Positions 19,733-27,958 of a stretch of DNA of 64,000 nt are shown one piece after another. The DNA lies in the NCBI GenBank assembly GCA_024998815.1, contig JACEUQ010000001.1:62001-126000 (forward strand), given 5' to 3'. The position numbers were made by a program, and so were the translations under genes. Origin of the DNA: Opitutus sp. (GTDB taxonomy: Bacteria > Verrucomicrobiota > Verrucomicrobiia > Opitutales > Opitutaceae). The notes under the pieces are model-generated. The model did no database searches. It was not told the DNA's origin and saw nothing but the letters and a program-made list of their open reading frames with translations. Within the stretch, counting starts at the first letter, position 1. Each line of letters opens with the position of its first letter.

Positions 19733-22700
19733 TTATGCGCGCCGAGGCTTTTGGGGTTTGGGGGCGGGTACCGGTCGATAGGAACCGCGCAAGGGGTGGG
19801 CGATGCCTTTGGCCAAAAACAGGCCAGTTAACGATTTCGCGCTGGCTTTGATTTCGGCGGGCGTGCCCTGGGCCAACAATTCGCCTCCGTGGCGGCCGGC
19901 GGCAGGCCCGAGGTCGATGATTTGGTCGGCGCGCTCCATCAGCTCGTCGTCGTGCTCGACCACCAGAAGGGTGTTACCTTTGTCGCGCAGGGTGAGCAGG
20001 GTTTCGATCAACCGGTCGTTGTCGCGGGCGTGCAGGCCGATGGACGGCTCGTCGAGTACGTAGAGTACGCCGGCGAGGTTCGTACCCAGTTGCGCGGCCA
20101 GGCGGATACGCTGGGCTTCGCCGCCCGAGAGCGTGTCGGTGGGCCGGTCCATGGCCAGGTAGCCGAGACCCACGTGGTCGAGGAATTTTAACCGTTCCTG
20201 GATTTGGGGGACGATGTCCTGGGTGATCAACCGTCCGCGTTCGTCGAGCTGGAGCGCGCCGAGCAGGGCGATGAGTTGTGCGGGCGTGCTGGCGAGCAGT
20301 TCGGGCAGGGAAACGGTGGACGGAAGCTGGGAGCTAGGAGCTCGGAGCTTTGAGCTGGTTGGGGCGTTGAGGTGCAGCCGGACGGCGCGGGCGATGCGGT
20401 TGAGGCGTTGGCCGTGGCAGTCCGGGCAGGGCGTGCCGGTGTCGGCTAGGTCGTCGCCGGAGACGATGCCGAACTCGCGCAGGCGGGCGGCGGGATCGTC
20501 TTCGTTGTCCTCAACCGGTTCGAGCATCCAGGGGAACACGCGACCATGGCCTCGGCAGGTCGGGCACCAGCCGCGCGGCGAGTTGTGGGAAAACTGCTTC
20601 GGGTCGAGCTCGGGGAAGGACTCGCCGGTTTCGATGTCGGTGCGGGTGGTGGAGAACCACGAAAGCACGTCGCCGGTGGGCAAGGCGATGAAGCAGGAGC
20701 CTTTGCCGAGCTGAAGGGCGCGGTCGAGTGCGGCGGAAGCGGAAGTTTCGGAAGAAGTCAGAGGTCGGAGGTCAGGGGTCGTGTCGGAAGGGGACGTGGC
20801 GGAAGAAGTCAGAGGTCGGACGTCAGAGGTCGGAGTTTTTTTTGCTGATGTTCGGCCCTCGGACTTCTGCTTTTTGCTCTCTGACTTCCGATTTCCGACA
20901 TCTGATGTCTGACTTCTGACATCTGACATCTGTTTCAAATCCGCGACGACCACCTCGATGTCGTGTTCAGAGTAGCGGTCGAGTTTTTGGAAGGTGTCGA
21001 CGCGCAGAAGGCGGCCGTCGGCGCGCATGAGTTCGTAGCCGTGGTCGGCGATCCAGGTGGCGATGGGCTGGTGGTGGCCCTTGCGGCCGCGGATCAGCGG
21101 GGCGCAGAGGTAGAGATGCTTCGCCTTGGTGGCTTTGGGCGAGGCGAGGACGGTGGCGAGGAGCTTTTTGAGCTGGCCCGGGGTGAGCGGCTGGACCGGT
21201 TTTCCGGTGTCGGGGTGGTGTTGCACGCCCATGCGGGCGTACAGCAGGCGCAGGTATTGGGCGACCTCGGTGATGGTGGCGACGGTGGACTTGCGCGAGC
21301 CGCGGGTGATGCGCTGCTCGATGGCGACGGTCGGCGGAATGCCGGTGAGCCGGTCGATGGCGGGGCGGGGGAGTTGTTCAACGAACTGGCGCGCGTAGGG
21401 CGACATGGACTCCATGAACCGCCGCTGACCCTCGGCAAAAACGATGTCGAAGGCCAGGGTGGATTTGCCCGAGCCAGACACGCCGGTGACGACGGTCAAC
21501 TGGCGATGGGCGATGGCGAGGGAGATGTTTTTGAGGTTGTTCTCGCGGGCGCCGGTGAGGGTGAGCTGGGAGCTGGGAGCTAGGAGCTGAGAGCTTTGAA
21601 TTGGGAGCTTTGAAGTGGGAGATGGGAGATGGGAGCTATTAGCTCTTAGCTCCAAGCTCATAGCTCCTAGCTCTGAGCTGGCTAGGGCTTCGCGGAGAAA
21701 GGGGGCGGTGGCCGTGGCGGCGTGGGCGACCACGTCGGGCGGGCCTTCGGCGATGATTTGGCCGCCGTCACTGCCGGCTTCAGGGCCGACTTCGATCAGC
21801 CAGTCGGCGGATTTTAACACGTCCAAATTGTGCTCGATCACCACCACACTGTGGCCGCGATCGACCAGCGCCTGCAGCACAGCGATCAGGCGTTTGACGT
21901 CGTGGCGGTGCAACCCGGTCGTCGGCTCGTCCAAAAGGAGCAACGCTCCTTTGAGCGGAGAGCTGGGAGCGGCGAGCTTGGAGCTAGGAGCTCGGAGCGG
22001 AGAGCTGGTAGCTGGAAGTTCGGCGCTGAGGGAATGGCTCATGGGCCTACCGGCAGACCCCGCAGCCCGTTTCAATTTGGCACTAGGCGTGTTGGGGGGC
22101 GCGGCAGAAGTGTCACCTAATAGGTGACACTCGCCGGAGAAGCCGCTGAGGTATTTGACGAGTTTTAACCGCTGGGATTCGCCGCCGCTGAGGGTGTTGA
22201 GCGGTTGGCCGAGCGTGAGGTAGCCGAGGCCAACTGACTCCAGACTGGCGAGGCGGCTGCGGATCGGCGTGTGATTTTCGAACAGCGGCAGCGCGTCGGT
22301 CACGCTCGTCGCCAGCAGGTCGGACACGCTGAGGCCGTTCCATTGGATCGCCAAGACTTCGGGTTTGAAGCGACGGCTTTCGCAGATCGGGCAGGGGACA
22401 AATACGTCGGACAAAAACTGCATCTCCACCCTTTCGTAACCGAGGCCTTGGCAGTGGTCGCAGCGACCTTCGCCGCTGTTAAAGGAGAACGACGAGCTGT
22501 TAAAACCAGCGGCTTTGGCGGCCGGCTCCTTCGCGAAAAGTTCGCGGATCAGCTCCCACGCCTCGGTGTAAAGCGCCGGATTGGATCGCGGGGTGCGTGA
22601 GAGCGGCGACTGGTCGACCAGGACAATCTCGTCGAACAGCTCGTCGCCGGTGATTGCGGCGATCACGGCCGGATCGTCGGTTAACTGGAGGCGTTTCGCC

Positions 22701-24934
22701 AGCAGGCCCTGGTGAATCACGTTGTCCAATAGCGTGGATTTGCCCGAGCCGGACACGCCCGAGAGCGCGACGAGGCGGTGCAGCGGCAGGTGGAGGGTGA
22801 CGTTGCGCAGGTTGTGTTTGGAGGCGTCGGTGAAGGTCAGCCAGGCGGGAGGTAATGCACAATGTCCAAGGTCCAATGACCGATGACCAATGGCGGAGGG
22901 GGAGGGGGGCAATGCACAATGTCCAATGTCCAATGCGCAATGACCAATGCCCGATGGGGAATGACCAAGGCCCAATGACCGATGACCAATGTCCGAAGAT
23001 TTTGGCGCGATGGGGGTTACCGGGCGGCGGGTGGCGGGGGCGGCGATGGTTTCGCGGCCGGACAGGTAGCGGCCGGTGATGCTCGCTTCGGAGGCGAGTA
23101 GGGCGGGCAATTCGCCCTGGAATACAATGTGGCCGCCGCGCGTGCCGGGTTCGGGGCCGACCTCGATGAGGTGGTCGGCGGCGCGGATCATGGCTTCGTC
23201 GTGCTCGACCACCACCACGGTGTTACCGGCGTCGGTTAACGTGCGGATGATCGCGATCAGCCGCTCGATGTCGCGGGGGTGCAGGCCGACGCTGGGCTCG
23301 TCGAGGACGAAGAGCGTGTCCACCAGCGAGGTGCCGAGGCAGGAGGTGAGGTTGACGCGCTGAACTTCGCCGCCGGAGAGGGTTTTGGAGCTGCGGTCGA
23401 GCGTGAGGTAGCCGAGCCCGACCTGTTGCAGGTAACTCAGGCGGGTGCGGATCGAATCGAGGGCGAGGTCGGCGGCGCTGGCGCCGCCGCTTGGAGCTTG
23501 GAGCTTTGAGCTTGGAGCTTCGCGCAGCCGCGCGAGTAGCTCGGCGACGGGAGTCAGGTAGAGTTCGGGCAGGGTCTTGCCCTGCCAGCGCCAGCAGAGC
23601 GATTCGGGTTGGAGGCGCGTGCCGTGGCAGGTCGGGCAGAGGTTATAGGTGCGGTAGCGCGAGAGGAAAACCCGCACGTGCATCTTGTAGGTGCTCTTTT
23701 CCAACCAGCGGAAAAAGCCCTTTACGCCGTACCAGGCGCGCGGCCATTCGAGGTCGTTCTCCCCGTAGCCGGGCTCGCCGTTGATCACAAAATCACGCTG
23801 CTCCGGCGTCAGGCTGCCAAAGGCGACATTCGTCGGGATTTTCTTCCGTTTGGCGATGCTCTTCAGGTCGTCTTTGGACGCGCCGTAAACCTCGCCTTCC
23901 CAGCATTTGATCGCGCCGTCGTCGATCGAGAGCGTCACGTCAGGGATAGCCAGGCGGTAGTCGATCTCGATGATGCGGCCAAAGCCCTTGCAGTGCGGGC
24001 AGGCGCCGAGCGGGGAATTGAAGGAAAACAGTGAGGGGGAGGCCGCGCGGAAGGTGCGGCCCGTTTCAGGCGAGTGCAGCCCGCGCGAATAGTGGCCGAG
24101 CGGCGACGAAGCTAAGAGCTGGGAGCCGGGAGCTGAGAGCTCGGCGGAGAAGACATAGAGTTGTCCCTGGCCGAAGTGCAGCGCCTGTTCGGCGGCTTCA
24201 AGGAAACGAGCGCGGGCGTCGGCGGTGAGCGTGACGCGGTCTTGGGCCACGAAGAGGGCGGCGTTCGGGGCGAGCTGGGCGTCGAGGGCTTCGGGATTGG
24301 CTAGCAGGTCGTCGATGCGGGCGACGGCGAGGTGGCCGTCGAGCGTCGGCGTGAGCACGCGGACGTAGGACTGGCCCTTGAGGTGGGTGAGGATTTCGTG
24401 CCAGGTGAGCTTTTCCGGTTTGGTGACGCGGAAGGCGACGATCACGGCGGCGTCGGGGGCGCTGGCGTGGGTTTTTTGCCAGATGGAGGCCGGGGTGTCG
24501 TCCTCGACCGGTTTGCCGGTGGCGGGGTCGAAGCAGGTGGCGACGTGGCTGAACCAGACTTTAAAGAAATCGGTTAACTCCGTCATCGTGCCGACGGTCG
24601 AGCGCGAGGTTTTAACCGTGTTGGTCTGCTCGATGGCGATGGACGGGCGGATGTTCTCGATCGCGTCGACTTGAGGCTTGTCGAGCAGGTCGAGGAACTG
24701 GCGAGTGTAGGCGGAGAACGTCTCGACGTAACGCCTCTGGCCCTCGGCGTGAAGGGTGTCGAAGACGAGCGAGCTTTTACCCGCGCCGGACAGGCCGGTG
24801 ACGACCACATAGTTGCCCAAGGGCAGGTCGAGATCGAAGCCCTTGAGGTTGTTTTGGCGAACCCCGCGCAGGCGGATGCATTCGGGCTTTCTCGAGGCGA
24901 GGGAAGGGGATGCGGATAAGGAGGGACGAACCAC
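19733..24934 (-). CDS. uvrA: Giant UvrA-type protein with three ABC modules and heptad-repeat insertions
   Basis: 1733 residues. Module 1 is about 20-630 (Walker A GLSGAGKSS 47-55, CPHC/CPTC zinc pairs, LSGGEVQRV at 519), module 2 about 695-1080 (GVSGSGKST 726-734, CDHC/CPIC, LSGGESQRL at 915) and module 3 about 1125-1710 (GVSGSGKST 1151-1159, [17 protein letters not shown] at 1602). That is one complete UvrA plus the first half of another. Chlamydial UvrA is a single tandem protein of about 1800 residues with four modules, and here the fourth is the separate gene at 17811-18905. Low-complexity inserts encoded by heptanucleotide repeats lie near residues 266-278, 474-484, 646-697, 935-995, 1084-1124, 1335-1400 and 1525-1540. 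The 935-995 insert separates signature and Walker B of module 2. All Walker and signature motifs are intact, so the gene is probably expressed. Confidence 0.9.
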   Translation of the reverse strand: MVRPSLSASPSLASRKPECIRLRGVRQNNLKGFDLDLPLGNYVVVTGLSGAGKSSLVFDTLHAEGQRRYVETFSAYTRQFLDLLDKPQVDAIENIRPSIAIEQTNTVKTSRSTVGTMTELTDFFKVWFSHVATCFDPATGKPVEDDTPASIWQKTHASAPDAAVIVAFRVTKPEKLTWHEILTHLKGQSYVRVLTPTLDGHLAVARIDDLLANPEALDAQLAPNAALFVAQDRVTLTADARARFLEAAEQALHFGQGQLYVFSAELSAPGSQLLASSPLGHYSRGLHSPETGRTFRAASPSLFSFNSPLGACPHCKGFGRIIEIDYRLAIPDVTLSIDDGAIKCWEGEVYGASKDDLKSIAKRKKIPTNVAFGSLTPEQRDFVINGEPGYGENDLEWPRAWYGVKGFFRWLEKSTYKMHVRVFLSRYRTYNLCPTCHGTRLQPESLCWRWQGKTLPELYLTPVAELLARLREAPSSKLQAPSGGASAADLALDSIRTRLSYLQQVGLGYLTLDRSSKTLSGGEVQRVNLTSCLGTSLVDTLFVLDEPSVGLHPRDIERLIAIIRTLTDAGNTVVVVEHDEAMIRAADHLIEVGPEPGTRGGHIVFQGELPALLASEASITGRYLSGRETIAAPATRRPVTPIAPKSSDIGHRSLGLGHSPSGIGHCALDIGHCALPPSPSAIGHRSLDLGHCALPPAWLTFTDASKHNLRNVTLHLPLHRLVALSGVSGSGKSTLLDNVIHQGLLAKRLQLTDDPAVIAAITGDELFDEIVLVDQSPLSRTPRSNPALYTEAWELIRELFAKEPAAKAAGFNSSSFSFNSGEGRCDHCQGLGYERVEMQFLSDVFVPCPICESRRFKPEVLAIQWNGLSVSDLLATSVTDALPLFENHTPIRSRLASLESVGLGYLTLGQPLNTLSGGESQRLKLVKYLSGFSGECHLLGDTSAAPPNTPSAKLKRAAGSAGRPMSHSLSAELPATSSPLRAPSSKLAAPSSPLKGALLLLDEPTTGLHRHDVKRLIAVLQALVDRGHSVVVIEHNLDVLKSADWLIEVGPEAGSDGGQIIAEGPPDVVAHAATATAPFLREALASSELGAMSLELRANSSHLPSPTSKLPIQSSQLLAPSSQLTLTGARENNLKNISLAIAHRQLTVVTGVSGSGKSTLAFDIVFAEGQRRFMESMSPYARQFVEQLPRPAIDRLTGIPPTVAIEQRITRGSRKSTVATITEVAQYLRLLYARMGVQHHPDTGKPVQPLTPGQLKKLLATVLASPKATKAKHLYLCAPLIRGRKGHHQPIATWIADHGYELMRADGRLLRVDTFQKLDRYSEHDIEVVVADLKQMSDVRSQTSDVGNRKSESKKQKSEGRTSAKKTPTSDVRPLTSSATSPSDTTPDLRPLTSSETSASAALDRALQLGKGSCFIALPTGDVLSWFSTTRTDIETGESFPELDPKQFSHNSPRGWCPTCRGHGRVFPWMLEPVEDNEDDPAARLREFGIVSGDDLADTGTPCPDCHGQRLNRIARAVRLHLNAPTSSKLRAPSSQLPSTVSLPELLASTPAQLIALLGALQLDERGRLITQDIVPQIQERLKFLDHVGLGYLAMDRPTDTLSGGEAQRIRLAAQLGTNLAGVLYVLDEPSIGLHARDNDRLIETLLTLRDKGNTLLVVEHDDELMERADQIIDLGPAAGRHGGELLAQGTPAEIKASAKSLTGLFLAKGIAHPLRGSYRPVPAPKPQKPRRA
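20315..20362. repeat. AGCTCCC-type heptad repeat inside giant uvrA (module 3)
   Basis: Units of GGGAGCT/AGGAGCT/CGGAGCT/TTGAGCT with a 7-bp period, encoding SSKLRAPSSQLPS-like residues about 1526-1539 on the minus strand. The insert is in frame, between the CPDC zinc pair and the module 3 signature. Confidence 0.88.
20745..20936. repeat. TCTGACA-type heptad repeat inside giant uvrA (module 3)
   Basis: Two blocks. 20756-20840 has GTCAGAG, GTCGGAG, GTCAGGG and similar units. 20876-20936 has CTGACTT, CCGATTT, CCGACAT, CTGATGT, CTGACTT, CTGACAT, CTGACAT. All have a 7-bp period. They encode about 65 residues rich in Ser, Asp, Lys and Thr (QMSDVRSQTSDVGNRK, then SDVRPLTSS), absent from ordinary UvrA. 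Confidence 0.9.
21563..21690. repeat. AGCTCCC-type heptad repeat inside giant uvrA (module 2/3 linker)
   Basis: The longest AGCT-type array in the gene: GAGCTGG, GAGCTGG, GAGCTAG, GAGCTGA, GAGCTTT and so on. It translates on the minus strand as about 40 residues of the form SSELGAMSLELRANSS and SSQLLAPSSQL, directly before module 3. No stop codon arises, although an AGCTCCT unit in one frame would give TAG. Confidence 0.92.
21955..22020. repeat. AGCTCCC-type heptad repeat inside giant uvrA (module 2 core)
   Basis: Seven-base units (GGAGCTG, GGAGCGG, CGAGCTT, GGAGCTA, GGAGCTC, GGAGCGG, AGAGCTG) encode TSSPLRAPSSKLAAPSSPL directly before Walker B (GALLLLDEPTTG) of module 2. This is part of a larger 21950-22132 insertion. 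Confidence 0.9.
22109..22131. repeat. Perfect 11-bp palindrome inside uvrA coding sequence
   Basis: AGTGTCACCTA, one A, TAGGTGACACT: two perfect 11-bp inverted arms with a 1-base centre. It lies within the module 2 insertion, encoding GECHLLGDTS, and has the look of a small mobile palindrome or binding site. No other copy was found in the window. Confidence 0.85.
22850..22995. repeat. TGACCAA-type heptad repeat inside giant uvrA (module 1/2 linker)
   Basis: Repeated CCAATGA, CCGATGA, CCAATGG, CCAATGT, CCAATGC units at about 7-bp spacing. On the coding strand they give a Gly-His-Ser/Cys-Leu peptide (IGHRSLGLGHSP, IGHCALDIGHCAL), about 45 residues between modules 1 and 2. The same DNA family occurs in the cus operon. 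Confidence 0.9.
23487..23525. repeat. Short AGCTCCC-type heptad repeat inside giant uvrA (module 1)
   Basis: Four to five units (TTGGAGC, TTGGAGC, TTTGAGC, TTGGAGC), encoding APSSKLQAPS at about residues 473-482. A matching short array lies at 24105-24145 (units AGAGCTG, GGAGCCG, GGAGCTG, AGAGCTC), encoding SAPGSQLLASS at about 267-277. Confidence 0.85.
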
Positions 24935-25075
24935 GGCGGAGACGAAGCGCAGTGATTTGCAGAAAGCAAACCGGGATGCGACCTGCGAGCAGCTCAGATT
25001 TCCCCCTCACTTGAGCCAAAAACTTAGCAGGCAGTAAATTTAAGAGTGTTGAATCAACAATCCACGGCAGTTTGG

Positions 25076-25145
25076 CCGCGAAAGAACGCAAGGAGCGCAA
25101 AGACCAAACACTGTATTTCTATGCGTTCTCTGCGTTCTTTCGCGG
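25076..25145. repeat. Inverted repeat in the uvrA-deoR intergenic region
   Basis: CCGCGAAAGAACGCA (25076-25090) and its exact inverse TGCGTTCTTTCGCGG (25131-25145) bracket a 40-bp spacer with direct GCGCAAAG / TGCGTTCTC-like subrepeats. The 24935-25297 interval otherwise shows no gene. This looks like another family of dispersed palindromic repeat. Confidence 0.85.
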
Positions 25146-25434
25146 CTAAAAGGATCGAAGTATTCCGTTGATTTTGCAGTACCGGCAGATGCGACAACTT
25201 AAATGTTACTGTCTGACAGAGAGACTGCGCTGAACGCAACGCGGCGCACTCTTCCAGCGCAGGGCACTTGTGCTTAATGCCTTGGACGAGCAGGTGCTTA
25301 GCGCTCCCCTACAATAGTGCTATCGGCCGCTTTTTCGTTGGCTTTGGGCGCGAGGGTGAGGGTGGCGCCGTTGGTCTTGATCGCGGCGGCGATCGCGGGG
25401 CTTGGGCGTTGGTTGGTGACGATGGTGAATTTAT

Positions 25435-27175
25435 CCTAAATCCGGCAATAGAAACTAGCCAAAAATCACGCAGGTGATTGTTTGGCTGTCATATGCCGCC
25501 GTTTTTACCGCCGGAAAAAGCTCACCCCGAGGGTGAGTCAGAAAACCCTGATCACAAGGCAACGCCAAGCGATGCCGCCGAGGTGTTGATTGTGGATACA
25601 CCCGGAGGACGTTTTCGTGCGCAGTTCGCCCCAGAGTTGCCGGTGAGCCCCTTGGGGGCACTGGTGTTTTTCACGCAGTACTTGTGTGCGACAGGAGGCT
25701 TCGAGGCACTGGTTGCGGACACGCCGCTTTGTTACAGCAGCAACCGCGCACACCGCCCTCGCGACGTGATTGGAACCCTGCTTTTGGGGATGCTCTCCGG
25801 GCACTATCGCTACGCGCACCTCGCGGCCCTGCGCGGCGACGACATTGCCCCGAGCCTGCTCGGACTTAAGTCGATTGTCAGCGAGGATTGTGTGCGCCGG
25901 GCGCTGGCTCGCATCGGTGCCGAGCAGGGGCAGGACTGGTTGCGGCGTCACCTCGACCAAACCTGTCATGGGTTTTTGGATAACCAGTGGATCCTCGACA
26001 TCGATGTCACCATCAAGCCCATCTATGGACGTCAGGAAGGTGCCAGCATCGGCTATAACCCGCAAAAGCCCGGACGCCCCAGCCACGCCTACCACACCTA
26101 CTGGATCGCCACCTTGCGCCTGTGTCTGGACGTGGAGGTGCACCCCGGCGATCAATCCGCCGCCGGACATGGTTTTGCGGGGCTGTGGGCGCTCATCGAC
26201 CGACTGCCAGCCGAGCGCCGGCCCCATCTTTTGCGCGGTGACTGCGCCTATGGCCAGGAGGCGCTGCTCAGTGAAGCTGAAGCGCGTAAACTCAACTATT
26301 TGTTCAAACTGCGCCGCACCGCCAAGGCCCGCGAGCTGGTGGCCGCGCTTGAACGCACCACCACCACCGCTTGGACCGACGCCGGACAAGGCTGGCAGGG
26401 CTGCGAAAGCTGCCTGCGCCTGCAAGGCTGGAACCGGGCCCGACGTGTGGTGGTCTTGCGCCGTCGCCTCAACGACCAACGCCACCCCCGGGCCCGCCGC
26501 CGCCTCGTGCGCGAGCAAGCCGACCACGCTTTGCTGCTGAACATCCCCGACGCGGCCGCCTGCGAGCCGATCATCTACGAACATCAGATCCTCGTTACGA
26601 GCCTGCCCTACGAGATCCTTACCCTTGCCACCCTGTATCGGGAACGTGGGGGCGCGGAAAACCCCTTCGACGAGCTCAAGAACCAGTGGAGCTGGTCGGG
26701 GTTTACCTCCCAGGAGCTAAACTCCTGTCAGCACGCCGCGCGTTTGGCCGCACTGGTTTACAACTGGTGGACGCTCTATCACCGCCTGCTTCAACCCGGT
26801 CAGCACCACGAGGCGGTGAGTACACGTCCCCGTCTGCTCTGCGGAGCGACCCGGCAGAGCGAACACTCCGGTCAACGCCGCCTGGACGTGCGCTTGAGCC
26901 ATGCCGAGGCACCTCGCCTGAGTGAACTCATCACAAAGCTGGCCAGATGGTTACATGGTATCCTTCATAATGCGGAGCAATGGAGTGTCGCCCAGCGCTG
27001 GGGGCAAATCGTAGCGAGGATTTTACAGGAAAACTTCCCTGTACTCGGCCCTGAACCGCCTTTGGCCACCGCCCCAAGCTGATCGCGCTTCCGTTCAGCC
27101 TGCCGCAGCACTCTCCACCCTCATCTATCCGACGGGCAACGCCCGCCGGCCGCACTTTCTATTGCCGGATTTAGG
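25435..27175 (+). mobile_element. IS1380-family insertion sequence, complete
   Basis: The 1741-bp element is bounded by 20-bp perfect terminal inverted repeats: left CCTAAATCCGGCAATAGAAA (25435-25454), and the same sequence inverted at 27156-27175. It is flanked by a 5-bp direct duplication TTTAT (25430-25434 and 27176-27180). It carries one transposase gene and sits inside deoR in opposite orientation. Confidence 0.95.
25493..27082 (+). CDS. IS1380-family transposase
   Basis: 529 residues from ATG 25493 (a TTG at 25478 would add five). DDE residues appear in family context: LDIDVTIKPIYGRQEGA, then GYNPQKPGRPSHAYHTYWI, typical of IS1380; LLRGDCAYGQE; and YRERGGAENPFDELKNQW for the glutamate. 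Length and motifs are complete, with no frameshift, so the element could be active. Confidence 0.93.
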   Translation: MPPFLPPEKAHPEGESENPDHKATPSDAAEVLIVDTPGGRFRAQFAPELPVSPLGALVFFTQYLCATGGFEALVADTPLCYSSNRAHRPRDVIGTLLLGMLSGHYRYAHLAALRGDDIAPSLLGLKSIVSEDCVRRALARIGAEQGQDWLRRHLDQTCHGFLDNQWILDIDVTIKPIYGRQEGASIGYNPQKPGRPSHAYHTYWIATLRLCLDVEVHPGDQSAAGHGFAGLWALIDRLPAERRPHLLRGDCAYGQEALLSEAEARKLNYLFKLRRTAKARELVAALERTTTTAWTDAGQGWQGCESCLRLQGWNRARRVVVLRRRLNDQRHPRARRRLVREQADHALLLNIPDAAACEPIIYEHQILVTSLPYEILTLATLYRERGGAENPFDELKNQWSWSGFTSQELNSCQHAARLAALVYNWWTLYHRLLQPGQHHEAVSTRPRLLCGATRQSEHSGQRRLDVRLSHAEAPRLSELITKLARWLHGILHNAEQWSVAQRWGQIVARILQENFPVLGPEPPLATAPS

Positions 27176-27958
27176 TTTATCGGAAAAGGGCGCCGTCAGG
27201 CTCAGGGCTTTGCGGCCGAATTTGGAGTTGTCCATGGCGAAGATCGTGCGCTCGGAAGCGGCGATCATTTTGCGCTGGGTGGCGACCACCAGCGTGTTGT
27301 GGTTCCAGATGCCCGCTTCGGTGATGCCCGCGCCGCCGAGGATGGCGATGTCGGCATGGATCTGGTCAAGGGATTGTTCGCAGAGCGGCCCCACCAGCAC
27401 GCCGAGGCGGCTGTGGACGCTGCCGCCGGTCACGATGGTTTCGAGCGAACCGATTTCACTGAAGAACCCCGCGATGGGCAGGGAGTTGGTGATGACTTGG
27501 AGGCGCTTCTCGGTGAGCAACCGGGCGACCGCGTAGATCGTGGTGCCGCCGTCCAAGATGACGGTCATGCCGGGCTGAACTTGGTCGGCAATGTGACGGG
27601 CGATGGAAAATTTTTCCTCCGACTGGCGCTGATCGCGCGAGATGAAATCGTACTCCTTGGCGACTTCATCGGTTTCCACCAAGGACGCCCCGCCGTGGTG
27701 GCGGCGCAACACCCCGCGCGACTCCAGCTCGTCGAGCGCGCGACGCACCGTGGACAAGGAGCTGCCAAACAACGTGGCCAGCGTGTGCAGGTCGGCGTAG
27801 GTGTGCTTGCGGATGTGTTTCTCGATCAGGTCGAGCCGCTGCTTGTTGGTCATGGTTTTGGTTTTTTAGGAACCGGTGCGCAAAGGTCGAGGCGCGTGTG
27901 CGGGCCTGTCGTGGATTTTTCGTTGCCCGCTGCGCCCCGCGCTGTGGAGAGTGGCGCG

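Larger units (their letters stand above)
25298..27853 (-). pseudogene. DeoR-family regulator interrupted by an insertion sequence
   Basis: The 5' part (27853 down to 27176) encodes MTNKQRLDLIEKHIRKHTYADLHTLATLFGSSLSTVRRAL, a DeoR winged helix, then the sugar-phosphate-sensing domain up to KFGRKALSLTAPFSDK. The 3' part lies beyond the IS (25434 down to 25298) and reads FTIVTNQRPSPAIAAAIK, ending STIVGER at a TAA. Removing the IS and one copy of the 5-bp duplication joins the two in frame as APFSDKFTIVTNQ. The intact gene would have been about 272 codons. The interrupted form encodes 226 native residues plus an IS-derived tail and has lost the last part of the effector domain. DNA binding may survive, but effector response probably not. 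Confidence 0.92.

Noticed and set aside
25268-25477. Small plus-strand ORF (69 codons) before the IS1380 element
   Set aside because: It overlaps the antisense of the deoR 3' piece and crosses the IS end; the minus-strand reading is a clear DeoR C-terminus.
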